The notes under the pieces: generated by a model
What the model was told of the DNA's origin: nothing
Databases searched by the model: none
What the model saw: only the letters and a program-made list of their open reading frames with translations
Shown here: piece after piece, positions 46,691 through 58,154 of the stretch
How the letters are laid out: each line of letters opens with the position of its first letter
Position numbering within the stretch: the first letter of the stretch is position 1
Source of the DNA: Bisporella sp. PMI_857
Taxonomy: Eukaryota > Ascomycota > Leotiomycetes > Helotiales > Helotiaceae
DNA length: 64,000 bases
Direction of reading: 5' to 3'
NCBI GenBank assembly: GCA_021307315.1
Contig: JAJSPD010000003.1
Location: 186,001 to 250,000, forward strand
Position numbers and translations under genes: made by a program

Positions 46691-48498
46691 ATGATGGAGA
46701 AGTCCAACATTACCCCCAGCGATACCTCTGTGGACCTAGAAGTCAAGGCTACGGGACAGAACCATGAGGATATACCGGCCTCGACAGAGGTGTCAGGAGA
46801 GCCAGAGTTCGACGCAGCACGAACGAAGAAACTCATTCGAAAGTTAGATTGGAATATTGTCCCCTTCCTTGCACTGCTCTACCTGTAAGTCCTCCTAACT
46901 GGGTCACGTACCATGGTAAACAATTGCTCATCACTGTCAGACTGTCCTTTTTGGACCGTACCAATATCGGAAATGCCAAACTTTTCAGCCTTCAAAAGGA
47001 TTTGGGTATGCCCGAAAAAGGCCGTGGCGCTATCGTATATAATGTCGCCCTTGCAATTTTCTTCCCTTTCTACGTAGCAGCTGAGATTCCTTCAAATATG
47101 ATGATGAAGCGTACTCGACCCAGCCTCTGGCTTACAATTATCATGATGTGAGTAGCTATGAAGCTTCTGAGTGGGTAGTATCTGACAATGTACAGTGGCT
47201 GGAGTGTTTGCACAATCGGCATGGGATTTGTTCACAATTATCATGGCTTATTAGCGGCGCGAGTTTTCTTAGGTCTCTGTGAGGGTGGTTTGTTCCCCGG
47301 TGTCACCTACTACATCACAATGTGGTACCGACGTCACGAGTGTGGTCTCCGCATGGCGCTCTTCTTCTCAGCTGCTACCGCTGCTGGTGCATTCGGAGGT
47401 ATCCTTGCCTTCGGTATTGGAAAGATGAGCGGCAAGGCTGGTCGTGGTGGATGGTCGTGGATTTTCATCTTAGAAGGTATCCTTACCTTCCTCGTAGCCT
47501 GTGTTGCATATTGGGTCATCAATGATTATCCTCGCACGTGAGTATTGACCACCTTGGACCACAATCCACCTACCCATTTCGAGTTGCCAAACTGACTATC
47601 AAAAGTGCCAAATTCTTGACAGAGGAAGAGAAACTCGAGGTAGAACGTCGTCTTAAGGCAGACCGAAGCTCACTTGCCGACGAGTTCGACCTTAAATATT
47701 TCTGGGACGCATTAAAGGACTGGAAAATATATGTCCACATGTTCATCACTATCGGCATCTACACACCTCTCTACTCAATCTCACTGTTCTTGCCCACGTA
47801 TGTATTCAGCCTCTGATTCATGTTTTTCATATACTCACAAAACTATAGTATCATTAAGAACATGGGTTACACCGCAGAAACAAGTCAGCTTATGACCGTG
47901 CCCCCCTATGTGGTTGGTTGTATCTTCACAATCGGAGCAGGTTATCTCGCCGACAGACAGAAGCAACGTGGCATCTTTATGGCGATCTTCGAAATCGTTG
48001 CCATCATCGGCTTCGCAATGCTTGCCTCCTCTGGCAAACCAGGTGTTCAATATACTGGAACCTTCTTCGTCGTCTCAGGAATTTATCCTTTGGTACCCAT
48101 GGGTGTTGCTTGGAACGGTAACAATATCGGTGGAAGTCTTAAGCGCGGTGTTGGTATTGCTATGCACGTTGGTTTTGGTAACTTGGGTGGTGCGATCGCC
48201 GCATTCTGTTATCTACCATGGTACTCCCCAAGGTATGCTTCCTCTTTCTTCTCAATCATGCGAACCATAACTGACTGACGGCATCAGATTTATCCCAGGA
48301 CACGCTACACTTGCCTCTACAATTTCCATGTCCCTCATCTTAACGACTATCATGACAGTGTACCTGCGCCGTGAGAACGCACGACGTGACCGATGGGCTA
48401 TCGAGAACAACCTCCGACCCGAGCAATATACGGAAGAACAGAAGCAAGAGGAGAGACAGAAGGGCGACTATGCTACCTTCTTCAGATATACGGTCTAG
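46691..48498 (+). CDS. MFS transporter, Dal5 / anion:cation symporter family
   Basis: Six exons: 46691-46884, 46941-47147, 47196-47537, 47606-47797, 47849-48232 and 48288-48498, with introns of 48-68 nt; 509 residues. All five junctions restore the frame. Twelve membrane segments are expected. Family blocks: KLIRKLDWNIVPFLALLYL and LSFLDRTNIGNAK (helix 1), GLCEGGLFPGVTYYITMWYR, RGGWSWIFILEGILTF, NDYPRTAKFLTEEEK in the central loop, VPMGVAWNGNNIGG and a C-terminal RRENARRDRW. These are hallmarks of the Dal5/Tna1 anion:cation symporters, which import allantoate, nicotinate, vitamins or small organic anions by proton symport at the plasma membrane. Substrate cannot be deduced. It lies upstream of the proline-degradation pair on the same strand, with an intervening gap of 1.6 kb, so a functional link is weak. 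Confidence 0.92.
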
Positions 48499-48623
48499 GT
48501 GGGTAAGAGGAGGAGATCTACCAGATATGATTATTAACCGAGCTTATGACTAATTTAAATGGATGTAAGAAAGTTAATAAAGTTTAAGATTAATTGTATA
48601 TGCTAGAAGATCATCTGAAAACA

Positions 48624-49093
48624 TTATCCAATTTGATCGTTTACTTGGAGGGGCATTTCAGTGAATGGAGACTCTACGTCTCCCATGAGCATGGGCTTTT
48701 CGAGTCTTGTCGCTGTTTCGATGAAGTGAAGATCCGGCACGGCAAGTGGTGCCATGGCTTCCGGGCATGTACTAGTCAACACCACACCGTCATCCCCCAA
48801 GGCCGTGGCGTTTATTCCGCCCTCCGAAAACCCCTTCCGAAACCGGCAACATCTAGCTCCAAATCTGCCGTTCGCAACATTTTGTTCACCGCCTATGCTG
48901 TGAGGACAAAGGATTCCGTACATGCTCGACCTTCCTCAATCGTAGCTCGCACGCTCTTTCCGCATGCAAATAATGTCGTCACAAGCGCTTTCATTTCTAG
49001 TATTTCGGCCTCTAGATCACGAAAATTACCGCGCTGCAAACTTGTGCCTACAAACATGACGAACTCTATAAGCTTAGCCTTCCCTTTTACGCG
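48624..49093 (-). pseudogene. broken coding sequence, family not recognised
   Basis: On the minus strand an acceptor-like GATCAG precedes an open frame from 49093 reading VKGKAKLIEFVMFVGTSLQR, then FRDLEAEILEMKALVTTLFA, ending at TAG near 48894. The same frame then continues AVNKMLRTADLELDVAGFGR. A shift is needed to enter a second open frame (GINATALGDDGVVLTSTCPE, then AMAPLAVPDLHFIETATRLE) that ends in TAA at about 48624. Composition is protein-like in all pieces. A further open stretch at 49157-49360 may be an upstream exon. I do not recognise the family. It looks like a decayed enzyme gene. Confidence 0.35.
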
Positions 49094-50086
49094 CTGATCG
49101 TGGCGTCAGAACAAGATGGCAAGCGTGGATTGGGCTGGTGATAGGTTGGGCATCAGCTATTGCAATCCGCCCGTTCTCTCCGTACAGATGGCGTCAGGAT
49201 CAACCAGATCGAAGACACCAATATGTATGAAGTTGGATGGCCTTCTCGGACTCTTTCGGGGGACACTAATAATTTTTAAAGTGTCAACTATCAGAGATCT
49301 CGGCAAGCTTAGGAGCGACTTTATTGGTTGTACCGCGATTTGATCTTCGTGAAGAGGAATATTCACGTCGCAAAGCTGATTTTTGCAAGCATGGATGATG
49401 CAGGTTGCTCTGAAGAGGATTTTCATAACAAGTGCGAGTTAGAAGACACGCCAATGAAGAAAATCCAGTGGGCATGCCATGTGGTCGCTTCTGAATGTAT
49501 GACGAACCGATAGGGCTAAAATCCAGGGACCCTTTGGGAGCCTTCCTGACGAAAAAGAATCACTTTGTAGTAGTTCTTCAGAGACAATCTAGTTGTCACT
49601 GTATTATAGGTTGGGGTGACCCCGTGACAAGCGCCTGACTTAGTGAGGCACACGGCTTAGGCCCATTTTAACCAAACACGTCTTAGTCCAACCTTATTTC
49701 CACTAGTCTTGTCTCATTCCTTGAGTACATTACACAGATCTCGTTGCCATCTATTCACCGTCTAGCCTAATTGACTATTTCACTTATCCAGTCCTAGGTA
49801 TGTAGTCCAGGCGCGTTTTTACCTCAACAGCGGGAGCATCATCCCTCATCTTGTACCACCTGGCCATCCGACCGCAAATCAGGGACGGCCACGCGATTTA
49901 TCCAAAGTATGATATGCTGTGGATCATATACTTGCATTGCCTGATGCAAGCGCGCTATTGAGTGTAGTTGCAGGCGGGATATACTTTCTTACACGGTGAC
50001 AGAAAGGTGGGGTGATGGTTGAGAATGCAGTCAACTTCAACTTTCTGAGATTTGTGATGCATTCTCACAATTCATCATTGATCGGT
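49094..50086. other. intergenic, promoter side of the P5C dehydrogenase gene
   Basis: Apart from the possible relic exon at 49157-49360 (minus) no gene is recognised. Confidence 0.35.
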
Positions 50087-52155
50087 ATGAGGACTATTCT
50101 AGGAAGAAACTGGAAGGGTACTCATTCATTCCTGAAACCCTTTCAAAGCAGACTTCATAAATTTCAGTCAGTTCGGGCAGGAATAGCTACTTATAATAAG
50201 CCGTTCTTTGAGAATGAGCCTAGCGTGAGTGCGATTCTTTGTATAGTCATATCTTGAACCGCAAGATGTTGAGATATCGATTCAGCGCCACGAAGTGGCG
50301 TTTTGTCGTTAGCATCTCCTAAGATCAGTTTTCGCTACTCTCGTACCAATTTCTACTTTCTACTCTTCGATAACGGATTTCCGAGAATCCAGCCATAGCT
50401 TATCAGCGAAATTTCCTATGTTCTTCGTTAATAAATGCTCATCTGAATTCTAACTCCTGTTAGCCAACATATTCGAAGGGCTCTCCGGAGCGAGCCGCCC
50501 TAACAGAGGCGCTCAGAAACCTCAAATCAAAGCTTCCCGTGAAAATTCCACTTGCGATAGCAGGGAAATCCGTATGTGCTTTCCGTCATTTCGGTCAGAA
50601 TTTTCAACTGATATTCCAGATTTTCGACAATACCAGCGGCAAACAACTCAATCCATCCGAGCATCAGCAAGTCGTTGCTCGGTGGGTACCAGCAAACAAG
50701 AATCATGTCGAAGAAGCAATCGAAGCAGCATTGGCTGCAAAACCAGCCTGGGAGGCTCTATCTTTTGAAGACCGTGCTGCAATTTTCCTCCGTTCAGCCG
50801 AACTCGTGACAGGTAAGTATCGCTATGAGATCGTAGCAGCGACCATGTTGGGCCAAGGCAAGAATATCTGGCAAGCGGAGATAGATGCAGCTGCTGAGGT
50901 TGCTGATTTTATGCGGTAAGTGCAGACGGGAGTGTGGAACTTTTGTCAATTCTGATACATTATAAGCTGCTATGTTCAAGCGGGGATGGACCTCTTAGCT
51001 CAGCAACCAGCTGTCAACTCCCCTGGAACCTGGAATAGACTAGAGTATCGCGCATTGGAGGGCTTCGTGTATGCAATTTCGCCATTTAATTTCACTGCAC
51101 TGGGAGCGAATCTCGTCCTGGGTCCGGCCTTAATGGGAAATGTTGTCATTTGGAAGCCATCACTTTATGCACTGCACGCCAGCTGGATTCTTTACAAGAT
51201 CCTTCTTGAAGCTGGGTTGCCTGAGAACGTTATCCAGTTCGTTCCTGGAGATGCAGAAGAAATCACTGATACAGTTTTCAAGAGTCGGCATTTTTCAGCA
51301 CTCAACTTCACTGGCTCCACACAGGTTTTCAAGAGTTTGTTGGGCAAGATTGGAGTGGCTACAGCTCAGGATACGTATTTGAGTTACCCCCGTGTTGTTG
51401 GAGAGACAGGAGGCAAGAACTTCCATATTGTGCATCAGAGTGCGGACGTAGAAAGCGCTGTCAACAACACAGTTCGAGGTATCGTCGAATATCAGGGCCA
51501 AAAATGTTCCGCAACATCACGAATATACGTCGCTCGGTCCATATGGCCAGAGTTCAAGAAGAGAATTATAGCAAAATTTGAGAAAATTAAAGTTGGAGGT
51601 GTGGAAAATTATGAGAATTTGGTAAATGCAGTCATTCACGAAGAAGCTTTTGATCGACTTGCGGATGTCATAGAAAACGCCAGATCTGACACCTCCCTTA
51701 CATTACTTGCGGGTGGGAAAGCGTCAAAGGAAGACGGTTTCTTCGTCTACCCAACAATATATGAGACAAACAATCCAAATCATGAGCTACTAAAAAAGGA
51801 ACTTTTTGGACCTATCGGAATATTCTACGTATTCAACGACAATGAATGGAATGAGACACTCAAGCTCGTCGATTCTACCTCAGCATATGGCCTTACAGGT
51901 AGTGTCTTTGCCCTCGATCAGAAAGCGCTTCACGAAGCAGAGATAGCCCTTCGTCACTCAGCTGGCAACTTCTATATAAACACTAAGAGTACTGGGTCAG
52001 TTGTTGCTCAGCAACCGTTTGGCGGAAGTCGTGGCAGCGGAACAAATGATAAGTCAGGGACAACGAATCTTTTGATTCGCTTCTCAAGCATACGGGCCAT
52101 AAAGGAAGACTTCAGCAGGTTATCTGATATTGAGTATCCCAGTAACGATATTTGA
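50087..52155 (+). CDS. delta-1-pyrroline-5-carboxylate dehydrogenase, mitochondrial
   Basis: Four exons: 50087-50224, 50464-50571, 50620-50915 and 50967-52155, with introns of 239, 48 and 51 nt; 576 residues. It is an NAD+-dependent aldehyde dehydrogenase turning pyrroline-5-carboxylate/glutamate semialdehyde into glutamate, the second step of proline degradation. The start at 50087 gives a basic presequence (MRTILGRNWKGTHSFLKPFQ); an ATG at 50015 is also in frame. Visible blocks: KGSPERAALTEALRNLK, IPLAIAGKS, LEGFVYAISPFNFTALGANL, NFTGSTQVFKSL, catalytic Glu in VVGETGGKNFHIV, nucleophile Cys in EYQGQKCSATSRIYV, and QQPFGGSRGSGTNDKSG. The 48-nt second intron is a multiple of three, so retention would still read through. 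Proline dehydrogenase follows 539 bp downstream on the same strand, as in the fungal prn clusters. Confidence 0.93.
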
Positions 52156-52694
52156 AAAGAGTCAATCTATAACATATGACGTAGTCTAGAGGCACTTTTG
52201 ATATTCAAAATATCTTTAAGTTTCATGAAACCGACCAAACTTCAGTAAATAGGTAACACAGCCGCTGAAAGGACTGAAGTCTGCAATATGTTCTCTATGT
52301 TCTCGATCAGGCAATAACCTTCTCGCGAAATCGGGAAAGCCACTTCAGACCTCTAGGCACATATTCCGATGAAGGCTTAGCGTGGAAGCTTTATACCTTC
52401 TTTAACCGCGTACGGAAGCCGTCGGTGCAGACTGGCATGCATGATTGTGCTGCACTAGAATAGGGAGTGGATCTTATCTACCACTCAATAAGTGTCAACG
52501 CTGTGTCATTAACTTGGACACGAGTGTACCCCACTTGTGAGTTGTAAACCTCTTTAGGCGGGGGATTTGTCCCGAAGGTTACAGACTACCAGAGATAGAC
52601 TGATAGCTTGATAGACTCAAACATTTGTTATGAAGAACAAAATTTCCTAAAATTCTTTACATAATTACTACTGGAGCTCGCGCCCATAGGAAAT
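52156..52694 (+). promoter_or_regulatory. intergenic region between P5C dehydrogenase and proline dehydrogenase
   Basis: 539 bp carrying the 3' region of one gene and the promoter of the next. No specific binding site was identified. Confidence 0.4.
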
Positions 52695-54176
52695 ATGGAG
52701 TTATGGAGAGCAGTTCCAAGAAACTCGAAATACTCTATCACGTGCCTTTACCACCCGTTACGAATTGCACGTTTAGCTCAGTGCCGCGGAATATCAACAA
52801 ATCCAATCACCGGAGGGTCTCGCCGTGAAGAATCCAAACGACCAAGCGTATCACAGACTAAGGAGGGAAATAAATTTCAACAGCTTCCTCCGCTATCAGT
52901 CATGCCAACCGGAATTTTGCTCCGTACATTGATGGTGACATATATCTTGTCTTCACCTCGCCTTGTGAGCTTGAGCCTCCCAATTATGGACCGAATATCC
53001 AACAGCAATTCCTGGTTTCTGAACCCAGATCGAAACCCTATCTTGCATGCTATCATCAGGAAGATGTTCTATGACCACTTCGCTGCTGGTGAGAATGAGA
53101 CAGAGATCAGAAGAACGATGATGACCATGAAGAGAATGGGTTTTGAAGGTGTTATCTTGGGATATGGAAGAGAGACCCTTGTTGATCATGATAATTGCTC
53201 CAGAGCTTCGGACGTAATGGAGAAGTGCATTAAAGAATGGAAAGATGGAACCTTGAGAACTTTGGCAATGCTTGGAAAGGGAGACTTTCTCGCGCTGAAG
53301 TAAGCACGAGTCTCGTGGATATATTTAACTGGCGGCTGACTTCCCAGGTTTACCGGGGCTGGCCCAGAATCAACTGAGGCTTTAGCCAAAGGAAAGCCAC
53401 CTTCACCTGCCATGTCAGAAGCCATAGCGGAAATATGTGATCAGGCATCGAAACAGGCCACTCGAATATGGGTCGATGCTGAGCAACAAGTGTTCCAGCC
53501 AGGTATTGACTCATGGACAACCGATATGATGAGAAAATACAACCGCAATGGGAATACTTTGATCTACAATACATTCCAAGCGTATCTGAAGGGGACACCT
53601 AAAAATATTTCTTACCATATGAAGCTTGCTCAAGATGAAGGCTGGGCACTTGGAATCAAGTTGGTACGGGGAGCATATATTGCGAGCGAGCAACGGCATC
53701 TGATTCATGACACCATCGAGGAGACTCATGCAGCATACAACTCGATCGTCCAATCGTTGCTGACAAAGTCGTTCCCGGGTATAGAGGGAGAGTTTCCCAT
53801 TGTGCAGTTGATGCTTGCATCTCATAATTCAGAAAGTGTCAAGCGTGGCTATGAGACCTGGAAATCACGAAGTGAGCAAGGACTTCCGACCATCAAACTC
53901 GAGCTTGGGCAGCTTCAAGGAATGGCGGATGAATTGAGCTGTGGACTGGTACAGATACGGCAGCAAATGGCAATCAGCGAGAGCATGAATACGAATTCGT
54001 CGCTGTATCCAAGGGCATTTAAGTGTCTGTGCTGGGGACGGACACAAGAATGCACTCAATTTCTCATGAGACGAGTGACAGAGAATAGAGGATCGTTGGA
54101 CAGAACGAGGTTGTGGATGGTGGGACTCAAGGATGAGCTAAGACGACGTATCAAGCTTAGCATGAAGTTTAGTTAG
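52695..54176 (+). CDS. proline dehydrogenase (proline oxidase), mitochondrial
   Basis: Two exons: 52695-53299 and 53348-54176, with a 48-nt intron; 477 residues. It is an FAD enzyme oxidising proline to pyrroline-5-carboxylate in mitochondria and passing electrons to quinone. A basic N-terminus (WRAVPRNSKYSITCLYH, RIARLAQCRGIST) fits a presequence. The barrel core shows MKRMGFEGVILGYGRET, ATRIWVDAEQQVFQPGIDSW, NTLIYNTFQAYLKG, LGIKLVRGAYIASEQ, QLMLASHNSESVKRGYE, ELGQLQGMADELSCGL and the C-terminal FLMRRVTENRG block. The hydrophobic stretch at about residues 70-100 is as in other fungal PRODH proteins. It directly follows P5C dehydrogenase, so the two enzymes converting proline to glutamate are neighbours. 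No proline permease or prnA-type regulator lies adjacent within the window. Confidence 0.93.
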
Positions 54177-54868
54177 TCTATAGTGGAGAACCAATACACT
54201 TTATCTGTTCCTTGAAGCCTAGATCCAACACTTTGCGTTTGATAAAGTAGTAAAGGGGTTTAAGCGAGGTAAGCCTTATCACAAATTTTCTGAAAGGATC
54301 AGTTATACTATCCGTATTTCATTCCAACCAGTCAACAGACGCGCCTTACTTACACTGCACAAAAGGCTGATTTGCCCTTATTGGAAATATGTTGGCTGAA
54401 ATGACTTTGAGTTGTGCTTGCGGTCTCTTTATGTGACCAAGTAGAAAGTTCTACTGTCCAGCAACTTTTTCAAAATTCTAGAAAGGGAGAGTACAACTCT
54501 CACATAGTTGAATGCCTCGACTTCCGTTTTGTGTTGATATACTATATCCTCGTACACTAACAGGCCCTCCTATGCAAGGAGGTGGCATCTAATGCCACTC
54601 CTGCCGCAATTGCCAAGAATTCTCACCGCTTAATTATGCCATGTAAACATCGTCATACTACGTTGTGTTTGATTCTCCATCTTGGTTCGAAATTAAGCGC
54701 AATTGCTCTCGACGGTTAACTATTACTTTATATATGAATACTGGATCCCGTGTTGAAATATAAATACGGCCGGACAACCATGGCTCTTGACGCGCAAAGC
54801 AATGTGAGGAAGCTCTCAACGTAGCCCCTCCAATCTTGTATTGATAATTTTTCTAGTGGAACGTCGAG
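54177..54868. other. intergenic
   Basis: 692 bp, no gene or repeat recognised. Confidence 0.4.
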
Positions 54869-56074
54869 ATGTCACAACCTCTCAAGATATCCTCGCATAC
54901 TCGGCGTCGCACGTCAGCTCTAAAGTCGCCGATCCTTCTCCCTATACGCTCCAACTCGACCCGCGAAGTCCCTCTGCCACCAGAAATCCTCACTCAAATA
55001 TTTCGTCATGTCTCTGACTTGGAGAATGCCCAAGCAGCATTCTACTCCTGCAGTCTGACATCGCACATCTGGTACACGATCTGCACACCATACCTCTATG
55101 CTCGGCCTATACTTACAGGCGGAAACTTCTCGCTTTTCACGGACACAATCTGCCCCTCAAAGAATGCGAAGATACGGCACTCACCCCTCGCCCCTCTCGT
55201 CAAGAGGCTAGACATGGGCCGACTAGTACATAACTCCTCGCGCTCCCTCACAGCCCGGCTGCTTGGGCGGCTAAAACCAAATATTGAAGAATTCGTGGCC
55301 CCGCAAGCCTCCTTCGCCATAAACAGTTTTGCAGCGCTCTCAAAATGCACCATGCTACGAGAACTAGACATGAGTCTGATAAGCGCCAGCATATCTAACA
55401 AACAACTCTTCCAAACCCTTGCGCCTCTGCAGAAACTTGAAACTCTATTCTTTCCACGCACATCAACCGGGTTAAGGGATAAACAGGGAAAAGAATATAT
55501 ATGGCCGCCAAAACTAAAGGTTCTCCATCTGGCGGGGGGAGTAGATGACCATTTCCTGCGTCATCAACTCGTTAACGTGCCTCCATCTCTCACCAGACTG
55601 AGTATACAACACTGCTCTCAAGTCTACGCACCAGTCCTCCTCGAAACCCTCTCCAAGATTGGCCCACAGCTGCAGCACCTCACAGTCCGACACGGCATGT
55701 CCAAGCTACAAGTTGGAGTCCTCGACACCCTCTTCATCTTATGTCCGAACCTTGTTGCCCTTCGGGTTTCAGCGGACTATATCAGCAATGAAATGTTCCG
55801 AATTATACCGGAGAGTCACCCTCTCAGGATATTGGACCTGGATTGCTCGCCTCAGGCGGGTGCTGATGTGGGCATTGATGCCGGCGTGATATACAAGGTT
55901 GTGGAGGACGGGCAACTACGGGATTTACGGAGAGTCATAGCCAGCCCGCGTCTTGCATGGTCAGCGAGCAAGAAGACAAGGAGAGATGTGGGGGACCTTG
56001 TTGAAGTGCTTGAGGATGCGGAGATGGAGAGACCACTTGGGCTGACGCCAGGCGTGTTTGTCATGAAAGACTGA
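54869..56074 (+). CDS. F-box / leucine-rich-repeat-like protein
   Basis: Single exon, 401 residues. The F-box is at about residues 33-80 (REVPLPPEILTQIFRHVSDL, then AAFYSCSLTSHIWYTICTPY, ending LYARPIL), typical for fungal F-box proteins that join substrates to SCF ubiquitin ligases via Skp1. The remainder has irregular leucine-rich repeats: LKRLDMGRL-like, MLRELDMSLISASISNKQLF, LQKLETLFFPRTSTGL, KLKVLHLAGGVDDHF, LTRLSIQHCSQVYAPVLLET, LQHLTVRHGMSKLQ, LVALRVSADYISNEMF and LRILDLDCSPQAG. Such repeats usually form the substrate-binding arc. Nuclear or cytosolic; substrate unknown. The C-terminus is short and charged. Confidence 0.8.
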   Translation: MSQPLKISSHTRRRTSALKSPILLPIRSNSTREVPLPPEILTQIFRHVSDLENAQAAFYSCSLTSHIWYTICTPYLYARPILTGGNFSLFTDTICPSKNAKIRHSPLAPLVKRLDMGRLVHNSSRSLTARLLGRLKPNIEEFVAPQASFAINSFAALSKCTMLRELDMSLISASISNKQLFQTLAPLQKLETLFFPRTSTGLRDKQGKEYIWPPKLKVLHLAGGVDDHFLRHQLVNVPPSLTRLSIQHCSQVYAPVLLETLSKIGPQLQHLTVRHGMSKLQVGVLDTLFILCPNLVALRVSADYISNEMFRIIPESHPLRILDLDCSPQAGADVGIDAGVIYKVVEDGQLRDLRRVIASPRLAWSASKKTRRDVGDLVEVLEDAEMERPLGLTPGVFVMKD

Positions 56075-56314
56075 TCTATGCTTGGCGATATCATGCAACA
56101 TGCATCTCATAAGTTTGAGAGACCCTCTCAGCCTACATCATATTCCATATGAAAGGTAAGTCATCAAGTTTAATCACATACAATCGCAAGGTATGTCATT
56201 TGGAGTTCGGTAGTATGATTCTGCAGCGTTTGCTATGGAATATACTCGTCTCTCTGACGTGGAATACAATGCTTCATGCTAAACTTCGATAAGCTAAAGC
56301 AGCATATGCAATAC

Positions 56315-57397
56315 TTAGAACCACCACATTAAATCATCATTGTTACTCTCTTCTCGGACGATCAATTGTCTCTTTGCCGCATCCAGAATTCTTATACTTT
56401 CGTCATATACATTCTTATCATCATTTTGGCCGAACGCAATGCCATTCTCGCGGTCTCTTCGCCGCTCATCGTTTACCTCTCGAACTCTGGCTTCATATGC
56501 ATCGCAGATTCTGTGTTTATTAGTTCAAAGCACCCCTAGCTGGATATCGACTAAGGGTAGACGTACTCCATCTTTGATACGCCTTTGGTTATGCCGAGAA
56601 CGAAGTGTGGATCTTCAATGTGATCTACCTTACAGGTCGTAGTCGATCCTTTCTGTCTACTTCTATAAGATAGATTCTGCCTAGTGGTGATATCGCTAAG
56701 TGCTTGCCGCGATTCCTGTTGATTGAGTTGATCTCGTGGCTGCGGTAAGTATTGCCTGTCGTACTGTGGTCGATAAAAGTCTCCTCGGGGCTCTGGTAGA
56801 TCTCTAAAGCCTAAGCTGTATTAGTGAAAGTTTCCAGCTAACGAGAATTCGCGACGCTTCGTGATTCGTGTTCTGAAGAAGTAGTTCATGCTTACCATCT
56901 CTACTAGACCGACTTGGTGAGCAAGATCTCCTCCTTAATGGGCTTCGTTCTCTTACACCTTGAGTGTCTGACTTTCCTTCTCGTTGTGGGGACATTGAAC
57001 GGCGCCGATCTCTGTCCGTATGGAAATGTCGTTCTTGCCCTGCCAATAGCCGTCAGATCGTCAACGCTCCCTGTTAAACTAAAACCTTGCAAATATGGTT
57101 TTCAATTTTCCTACCTTCATATATACATTTCCCATTATAGGAGATAGCACTGCCGGGTGATATCTTGATACTATTGAGAATCCTATCACATAGGACAGGA
57201 TCATTATCTAGGTCCCATTTTCTGCACCACCGGCGCGTTCCTGGCAGTGGTCCTCTATATCTAACTCGGCTCTTACGAGGGCAGTATCTTTCGATATGGT
57301 TCAGGCCTCCGCATTGGTGGCATATCCGTGGCCCATGGTGGCAAGGGCCATAATGAAATCCTCGGCAATTTGTACATGGAACAGGCGCAGAGGGCAT
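56315..57397 (-). CDS. CCHC zinc-knuckle protein, Arg/Ser-rich
   Basis: Four exons: 57115-57397, 56896-57039, 56567-56810 and 56315-56510, with introns of 75, 85 and 56 nt; 288 residues. The N-terminal part is cysteine-rich: CTNCRGFHYGPCHHGPRICH, then QCGGLNHIERYC. ICHQCGGLNHIERYCP is a CCHC knuckle (C-x2-C-x4-H-x4-C), preceded by a related Cys/His cluster. The middle is Arg/Ser-rich (RDRRRSMSPQREGKSD, RERSPLRRRSCSPSRSS), as in RNA-binding and splicing proteins. The C-terminal part is helical and charged (ICDAYEARVREVNDERRRDR). Binding to RNA or single-stranded nucleic acid is inferred from the knuckle. No retroelement Gag or protease sequence accompanies it, so I treat it as a cellular gene. 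No named orthologue recognised. Confidence 0.65.
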
Positions 57398-58154
57398 CTA
57401 TAATCATGTGTGTTTAAGTTGAAGATTCTATCATACCAGCCAAGGACTGTTCACCTTCCTTCTCGAAATTTTTATTCAAGCAGTTAGATAAAGCTGGGTC
57501 GACAATCCAAATAGATCCAGCTCACAAATCGATGAGCTCCGTAACCACGGCCTGACAATTAGCTGGAACGGTTGATAGGAAAACACTTAATGATCTTTCA
57601 TAAGTTGAAGGTATTATACCACAACATCAATTCTGGTGCGCTGCTACTATTCTGACTTGGGTTCGATTGAAAATAAGTTACAGGAGGGAGTGAGGATGGA
57701 AAGGTGAAAACATCAATATCGTCTGAATCTTTCCTCATTTGGACAGACACACATGACAGAAGGACTGCCACTACCTCACGTCTTATTCTGGTAGGCACTG
57801 CTTACGTCAGCGAACTCTCCTTGAACTTCCTTCGCCACCGCACTCCAACTCTGCTCCGGCTGCATGATTTTGAGTTCTCTCATTGCTGGCAATGTCTGGA
57901 CAGACTGAACCCCTGCTAGAGAATACCACTTCTGGGAGGTATCTCGACCATCGATCACGTCTGACACTTGATCCTCTCCCAATTGACTAGTATACGGAGC
58001 GCTGGCCAATATTTGCCGTCCCTACATTCATATCTTTATCAATTATTCCGGTAGGCGGGTTTCGAAACGCTTCCAGTCACCCTTTTTGCCTCTGTTACGT
58101 GGCTCAATATATCCATGTCTCTCGTTGCGAAGTCGCAATAATAGTATTCGGGAT
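57398..58154. other. intergenic with a possible unassigned minus-strand exon
   Basis: A minus-strand open stretch at about 57806-58000 ends in a good donor (GTAAGC after EVQGEFAD) and is preceded by an acceptor-like CCAG. Its content (GRDTSQKWYSLAG, MRELKIMQPEQSWSAVAKEV) is protein-like, but I could not assemble a complete gene. Confidence 0.3.

Noticed and set aside
57598..58009. Possible two-exon minus-strand gene
   Set aside because: Good donor and protein-like content, but no ATG-led complete model; kept only as a note in the intergenic entry.
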